DNA from: Methylococcaceae bacterium UBA7658
Lineage (GTDB): Bacteria > Pseudomonadota > Gammaproteobacteria > Methylococcales > Methylomonadaceae
Length of the DNA: 13,844 bases
Assembly: GCA_002483425.1 (NCBI GenBank)
Contig: DLHW01000055.1
Coordinates: 1-13,844, forward strand
Direction: 5' to 3'
Below are positions 13,757 to 13,844 of the stretch, piece after piece (positions within the stretch are counted from its first letter, which is position 1; each line of letters starts with the position of its first letter). The notes below the pieces were generated by a model, which did not search any database, was not told the origin of the DNA, and worked only from the letters and a program-made list of their open reading frames with translations. Made by a program: the position numbers and the translations under genes.

Positions 13757-13844
13757 GTTTTCGTGGAAATTTTTAAAAGTCTTTAATAATATATTTTTCA
13801 TATAGTTATAATTTTTTATTAATTATTACATTAATGTTGTTTGT

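Overview
The window looks like chromosomal DNA of a Gram-negative C1-utilising proteobacterium, most likely a gammaproteobacterial methanotroph (order Methylococcales). The support is a cluster of archaeal-type C1-transfer genes: formaldehyde-activating enzyme (fae), methenyl-tetrahydromethanopterin cyclohydrolase (mch), and cofactor-biosynthesis genes resembling mfnD and mfnF. UbiX and an outer-membrane barrel protein with a signal peptide fit a proteobacterium. The taxonomic call is inference from gene content.

Layout. Bases 1-81 hold the 3' end of a probable LysR-type regulator (+), which converges on a secreted major-royal-jelly/yellow-family protein (78-1169, -). Next comes a decayed serine-recombinase gene (1411-1827, +) with an in-frame stop and an internal deletion. 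The C1 region runs from 1908 to 9986. It has a minus-strand pair mfnD-mfnF (3954 to 1908), a divergent HisA-like gene (4002-4709, +), and a long minus-strand run read in the order ATP-grasp ligase, mch, an unknown 113-residue gene, DUF3147-like membrane protein, RimK-like ligase (orf7), CitG-like protein (orf5), fae. A perfect bidirectional hairpin terminator lies between the HisA-like gene and fae. After the C1 region come a small coiled-coil/single-membrane-segment protein (10129-10431, +), a tightly packed minus-strand unit vapB-vapC-pip-ubiX (12608 to 10446), and an outer-membrane beta-barrel gene with its own promoter and terminator (12759-13655, -).

How the genes work together. Fae condenses formaldehyde with tetrahydromethanopterin, and Mch interconverts methenyl- and formyl-H4MPT in the same oxidation route. 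MfnD-like and MfnF-like proteins should build the methanofuran/methylofuran cofactor used by the formyltransferase/hydrolase complex. The CitG-like, RimK-like, HisA-like and second ATP-grasp proteins belong to the conserved but incompletely assigned gene set that accompanies H4MPT pathways. The dehydrogenase (mtdB) and the fhc complex are not in the window.

The least explained items are the unknown gene and DUF3147 gene inserted in the mch-orf7 interval, and the coupling of a VapBC toxin-antitoxin module to pip and ubiX. I saw no tRNA, rRNA, CRISPR array, intact insertion sequence or riboswitch. No gene-free stretch exceeds 300 bases. The longest, 1170-1410, holds a promoter for the MRJP-family gene and a short inverted repeat ahead of the broken recombinase.
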